From the NCBI GenBank assembly GCA_945862985.1, contig CAMAZF010000009.1, positions 16,316 to 80,315 of the forward strand: a stretch of 64,000 bases of DNA, given 5' to 3'. The stretch comes from Bordetella parapertussis. GTDB lineage: Bacteria > Pseudomonadota > Gammaproteobacteria > Burkholderiales > Burkholderiaceae_A. The notes beneath the pieces were generated by a model, which was not told the DNA's origin, ran no database searches, and saw nothing but the letters and a program-made list of their open reading frames with translations. This document shows positions 61,425-64,000 of this stretch, in pieces; the first letter of the stretch is position 1; each line of letters opens with the position of its first letter. Made by a program: the position numbers and the translations under genes.

Positions 61425-62358
61425 CTCTCCTCCCTCCAGCGCGTTTCGGTTTGCCCATGAGCGCCCCAGCCTAGACTCCACCGATGCAGTCCTTGAGGGA
61501 TTGCAGTCGGTGGGGTACTTTGCCGATCGCCGATTGGCAACAGCGGTGTTTCTGGCCCTCAAATTAGGGCGCCCCCTCCTGCTGGAGGGAGACCCTGGGG
61601 TCGGTAAGACCGAGCTGGCCAAAGCCCTGAGTCAGTTGTTAGGGCGAGCGCTCATTCGGCTTCAGTGCTATGACGGGCTCGAGCTACGGGAGGCTCTCTA
61701 CGAGTGGAATCATGCCGCCCAGCTGATCCACATGCGAGCGGCGCAGAGCCGAGTCTCGAGTGACGAACTGGAGAAGGAGGTCTATCAGGCAAAGTACCTG
61801 GTGCGCAGGCCTTTGCTTCAAGCCATTGAAACCCCTCGGCCTGGTGCGGTCTTACTCATTGATGAGGTGGACCGAGCCGATGAGCCTTTTGAAGCCTTTC
61901 TGCTGGAGTACCTGGGCGAGTATCAGGTCACCATTCCAGAGCTAGGAACCATTCGAGCGCGTGCTACGCCACTGACGCTGCTCACCAGCAATCGCACACG
62001 GGATCTCAACGAGGCTGTCAAACGTCGATGCCTCTTCCATTGGCTCGACTTTCCCGATCGTGATCGAGAGCTCACCATTCTGAAGTCCAAGGTGCCTGAG
62101 GCGCCGGAAGGTCTCACTGAGCAGGTGGCACTGTTTGTCTCGCGCTTGCGCAGCCAACCTTTTGCCGATGCCTTTCAGCGAAAGCCAGGGCTCGCAGAGA
62201 GTGTGGAGTGGGCCAAGGCTTTGGTCGCGCTCGACACCCTCGTACTGGACCCAGAGGTGGTTCAAACCACGGCGGGAGTGCTCTTTAAGCATCGTGAGGA
62301 TGTTGCTGCACTCACCCCCATGCTGGATAAACTGCTCGCCCCAGAGCCCGCGCTCTAG
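61417..62358 (+). CDS. coxD: CoxD-like MoxR AAA+ ATPase (form II cluster)
   Basis: A 313-residue ATPase beginning with a TTG at 61417, overlapping the coxM end by 8 bases; no later start fits the family. Walker A (G-D-P-G-V-G-K-T, 58-65), Walker B (V-L-L-I-D-E-V-D-R-A-D) and sensor T-S-N-R-T-R are intact. It resembles the form I CoxD, from which it may have diverged by duplication or been acquired with its own enzyme. Confidence 0.88.
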   Translation: MDSSPPSSAFRFAHERPSLDSTDAVLEGLQSVGYFADRRLATAVFLALKLGRPLLLEGDPGVGKTELAKALSQLLGRALIRLQCYDGLELREALYEWNHAAQLIHMRAAQSRVSSDELEKEVYQAKYLVRRPLLQAIETPRPGAVLLIDEVDRADEPFEAFLLEYLGEYQVTIPELGTIRARATPLTLLTSNRTRDLNEAVKRRCLFHWLDFPDRDRELTILKSKVPEAPEGLTEQVALFVSRLRSQPFADAFQRKPGLAESVEWAKALVALDTLVLDPEVVQTTAGVLFKHREDVAALTPMLDKLLAPEPAL

Positions 62359-62365
62359 GTTCTCC

Positions 62366-63547
62366 ATGCTCGGTGATGCGCGCTCCGGCAAGCTCAGCGA
62401 GAACATGCTTGGCTTTGGTCGAATGCTCCGTCGAGCAGGGCTTCCCGTCGATGCCAGTCGTCTCATTCTTGCGGTTCAAGCCGCTCAGCTGGTCGGCGTT
62501 GAGCGACGCGAAGACCTGAAGGCGGCTTTGGAGTCTGTCTTTGTGTCGCGAAGCCAAGACCGAGAGGTGTTTGATCAGCTTTTCGAAGCGCTCTTTAGGA
62601 ATCCTGAGGTGGCCAAGCAGCTCATGGCGCAGCTCTTGCCAAAGGCTCAGGGGGAAAGCCCGCCCACAGCGAGAAAGCCGAGGGCCCAAGAGGCGCTGAC
62701 GGTCCCCCCTCCGGCGTCGGCTCAACAGAAGAAGGCACAAGAGCACGAGGTGAAGTGGGATGCTGCCATGAGCATGGGGGCAGGGGAGCGCCTAAAGAAT
62801 GCTGACTTCTCATCATTGTCGGCCAGCGAACTCAAGCTTGTGGAGCAACTGGTTCGCCGCATCCCCATGCGCATGCCCACGACGCAGTCTCGTCGCACTC
62901 GGTCCGGAGGGCGAGGCGGGCGCCTTGACTGGCCAGGAAGCACCCATCACGCGATGACCTGTGGAGGAGAGTGGGTAGACCTTCGCTGGAGAAAGAGAAG
63001 GCAGGTTCCGTTACCGTTGCTTTTGCTGGTGGATATCTCCGGATCGATGGAGCGCTACGCGCGGCTCTTGCTGGCCTTTCTTCATCACGCCACTGCCGAT
63101 GTTCCCCGGGCGGTCTATTGTTTCGGCTCGCGCTTATCAGATCTCAACGAGGCCTTTCGGCTTCGTGACGCAGACCTGATGTTTGAGCAGGCCAATGTCA
63201 TCATTCGTGACTACGCTAGCGGAACTCGTCTCGCGGCCTCCCTAGAGACCCTGCGGGAGGAGCATCGACGCCAGCTTGTGGGTCGACGGACGGTGGTGCT
63301 CATGGTGACGGATGGACTTGATATGGGAAAGCCTGAGCGGCTCGAGCGAGAGCTCGACTGGCTGAAGGCCCAGACGCGACGAATTCTCTGGCTGAATCCA
63401 CTGCTCCGCTACGAGGGCTATGAGCCCCTCGCAGCAGGCGCACAGGTCCTGAATAAGAAGGTTCATGCTAGCCTTCCGATCCATAATTTGACTCACCTTG
63501 AAGCACTGGCCAGTTCTATTCAGCGGCTGATGCGGCAAGCCTCATAA
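62366..63547 (+). CDS. coxE: CoxE-like VWA-domain protein (form II cluster)
   Basis: A 393-residue protein starting at the ATG at 62366, 8 bases after coxD; in-frame codons upstream are a shadow. It has a helical N-terminal region, a Pro/Ala/Lys linker (about 93-128) and a VWA domain with MIDAS D223-I-S225-G-S227 and later A-S-G-T-R and V-T-D-G-L-D. It is the partner of CoxD in active-site maturation. Confidence 0.88.
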   Translation: MLGDARSGKLSENMLGFGRMLRRAGLPVDASRLILAVQAAQLVGVERREDLKAALESVFVSRSQDREVFDQLFEALFRNPEVAKQLMAQLLPKAQGESPPTARKPRAQEALTVPPPASAQQKKAQEHEVKWDAAMSMGAGERLKNADFSSLSASELKLVEQLVRRIPMRMPTTQSRRTRSGGRGGRLDWPGSTHHAMTCGGEWVDLRWRKRRQVPLPLLLLVDISGSMERYARLLLAFLHHATADVPRAVYCFGSRLSDLNEAFRLRDADLMFEQANVIIRDYASGTRLAASLETLREEHRRQLVGRRTVVLMVTDGLDMGKPERLERELDWLKAQTRRILWLNPLLRYEGYEPLAAGAQVLNKKVHASLPIHNLTHLEALASSIQRLMRQAS

Positions 63548-63560
63548 GCGAGATCACGCC

Positions 63561-64000
63561 ATGCAAATGACTGGAGAGAGACGACTCAGCGCCACCCAGG
63601 CTCAGGCCTGGAATGCCCTGAATGATGCTGCCATTCTGAAGCAATGCATTCCTGGTTGCGAGACCCTCGAGCCTCTAGAGAATGGGTATGCCTTTACGGT
63701 TGCCATTCGTATTGGCCCAGTGGCCGCGAAGTTTAAGGGCACCGTGACGTTGAAAGATGTCGATGCCCCCAATGCCTATACCCTCGTCTTTGAAGCTCAG
63801 GGTGGCGTTGCGGGCTTTGGGAAGGGCGAGTCTCGCGTCACCTTGGAGGCGCTTGAGGACGGGACCCTGATGCGCTATTCCGTCCATTCACAGATTGGCG
63901 GAAAGCTCGCACAGCTGGGTCAGCGCTTGGTTGATGGTGCAGCCAAATCACTGGCGGAAGATTTCTTTAAGAAATTTGAAGGCGCGCTCTCAGAGCGCGT
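63561..64000 (+). CDS. coxG: Partial: CoxG-like SRPBCC protein (form II cluster)
   Basis: The ATG at 63561 opens a frame that runs off the window after about 146 residues. The sequence matches the CoxG fold: A-W-N-A-L-N-D, L-K-Q-C-I-P-G-C-E, K-F-K-G-T-V-T-L-K-D-V, and G-G-K-L-A-Q-L-G-Q-R-L-V-D-G-A-A-K. Any C-terminal membrane segment is beyond the end, so it is not known whether this copy is an anchor. Confidence 0.88.
   Translation, partial: MQMTGERRLSATQAQAWNALNDAAILKQCIPGCETLEPLENGYAFTVAIRIGPVAAKFKGTVTLKDVDAPNAYTLVFEAQGGVAGFGKGESRVTLEALEDGTLMRYSVHSQIGGKLAQLGQRLVDGAAKSLAEDFFKKFEGALSER

Overview
The window reads as chromosomal DNA of a metabolically versatile proteobacterium, most likely a betaproteobacterium of the order Burkholderiales. 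The support is indirect: moderately high GC, compact gene strings, a short poly-charged lipoprotein of a type common in Comamonadaceae-like genomes, and the usual RhlE/Uup/LON-domain neighbours. I see no insertion sequences, phage genes or CRISPR arrays, and no gene-free stretch longer than 300 bases. The largest intergenic region is the 279-base control region at 16738-17016.

Layout. 1-9150 holds a mixed set: the tail of a glycine-zipper protein, a SOUL protein, a large periplasmic zinc metalloprotease, a periplasmic FKBP, a MASE1-CHASE-GGDEF diguanylate cyclase, a thioredoxin-fold protein, a PPK2 kinase and a beta-repeat secreted protein. A tRNA-Ser(UGA) follows. 9274-24846 is a beta-glucan (probably laminarin) locus: GH16 endoglucanase, GH1 beta-glucosidase, a three-component sugar ABC importer, a LacI regulator, a TonB-dependent receptor, and then a flavin-dependent halogenase-like pair with SapC and cupin_8/JmjC-like proteins. 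LacI-type palindromes sit directly on the two promoters. 24843-29948 is a run of small enzymes (GFA, carboxymuconolactone-decarboxylase family, pterin dehydratase, ceramidase-like, NYN, arylformamidase-like hydrolase), a soluble CZB chemoreceptor and a DUF971 protein. 29958-36065 is a sugar-acid catabolic island: RraA-like protein, IlvD/Edd dehydratase, UxaA/GarD dehydratase, FadR-type regulator and ketoglutarate-semialdehyde-type dehydrogenase. 36808-42008 joins a PhnZ-like HD oxygenase to a 2-aminoethylphosphonate-type ABC importer and a YheT hydrolase.

The most distinctive part is 41917-64000, which contains two separate molybdenum hydroxylase clusters of the aerobic carbon monoxide dehydrogenase family, facing away from each other. 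On the minus strand an M-S-L-G-D-E-XdhC-MocA gene string encodes a form I enzyme (active-site motif AYRCSFR, copper-binding Cys present) and continues, by overlapping stop/start codons, into a 2-oxoglutarate/Fe(II) oxygenase and a membrane protein. On the plus strand an S-L-M-D-E-G string encodes a form II enzyme (AYRGAGR). Between them lie an XdhC paralogue, Uup, a LON-domain protein, RhlE, a lipoprotein and a DUF2236 protein.

Together the genes suggest an aerobic heterotroph that imports algal or plant glucans, sugar acids and phosphonates, and can supplement energy by oxidising trace CO. The least explained elements are the form I extension, the possible Shine-Dalgarno-masking leader of the form II cluster, the TonB-linked halogenase/SapC/cupin module, and the pairing of two unrelated dehydratases with an RraA-like protein.
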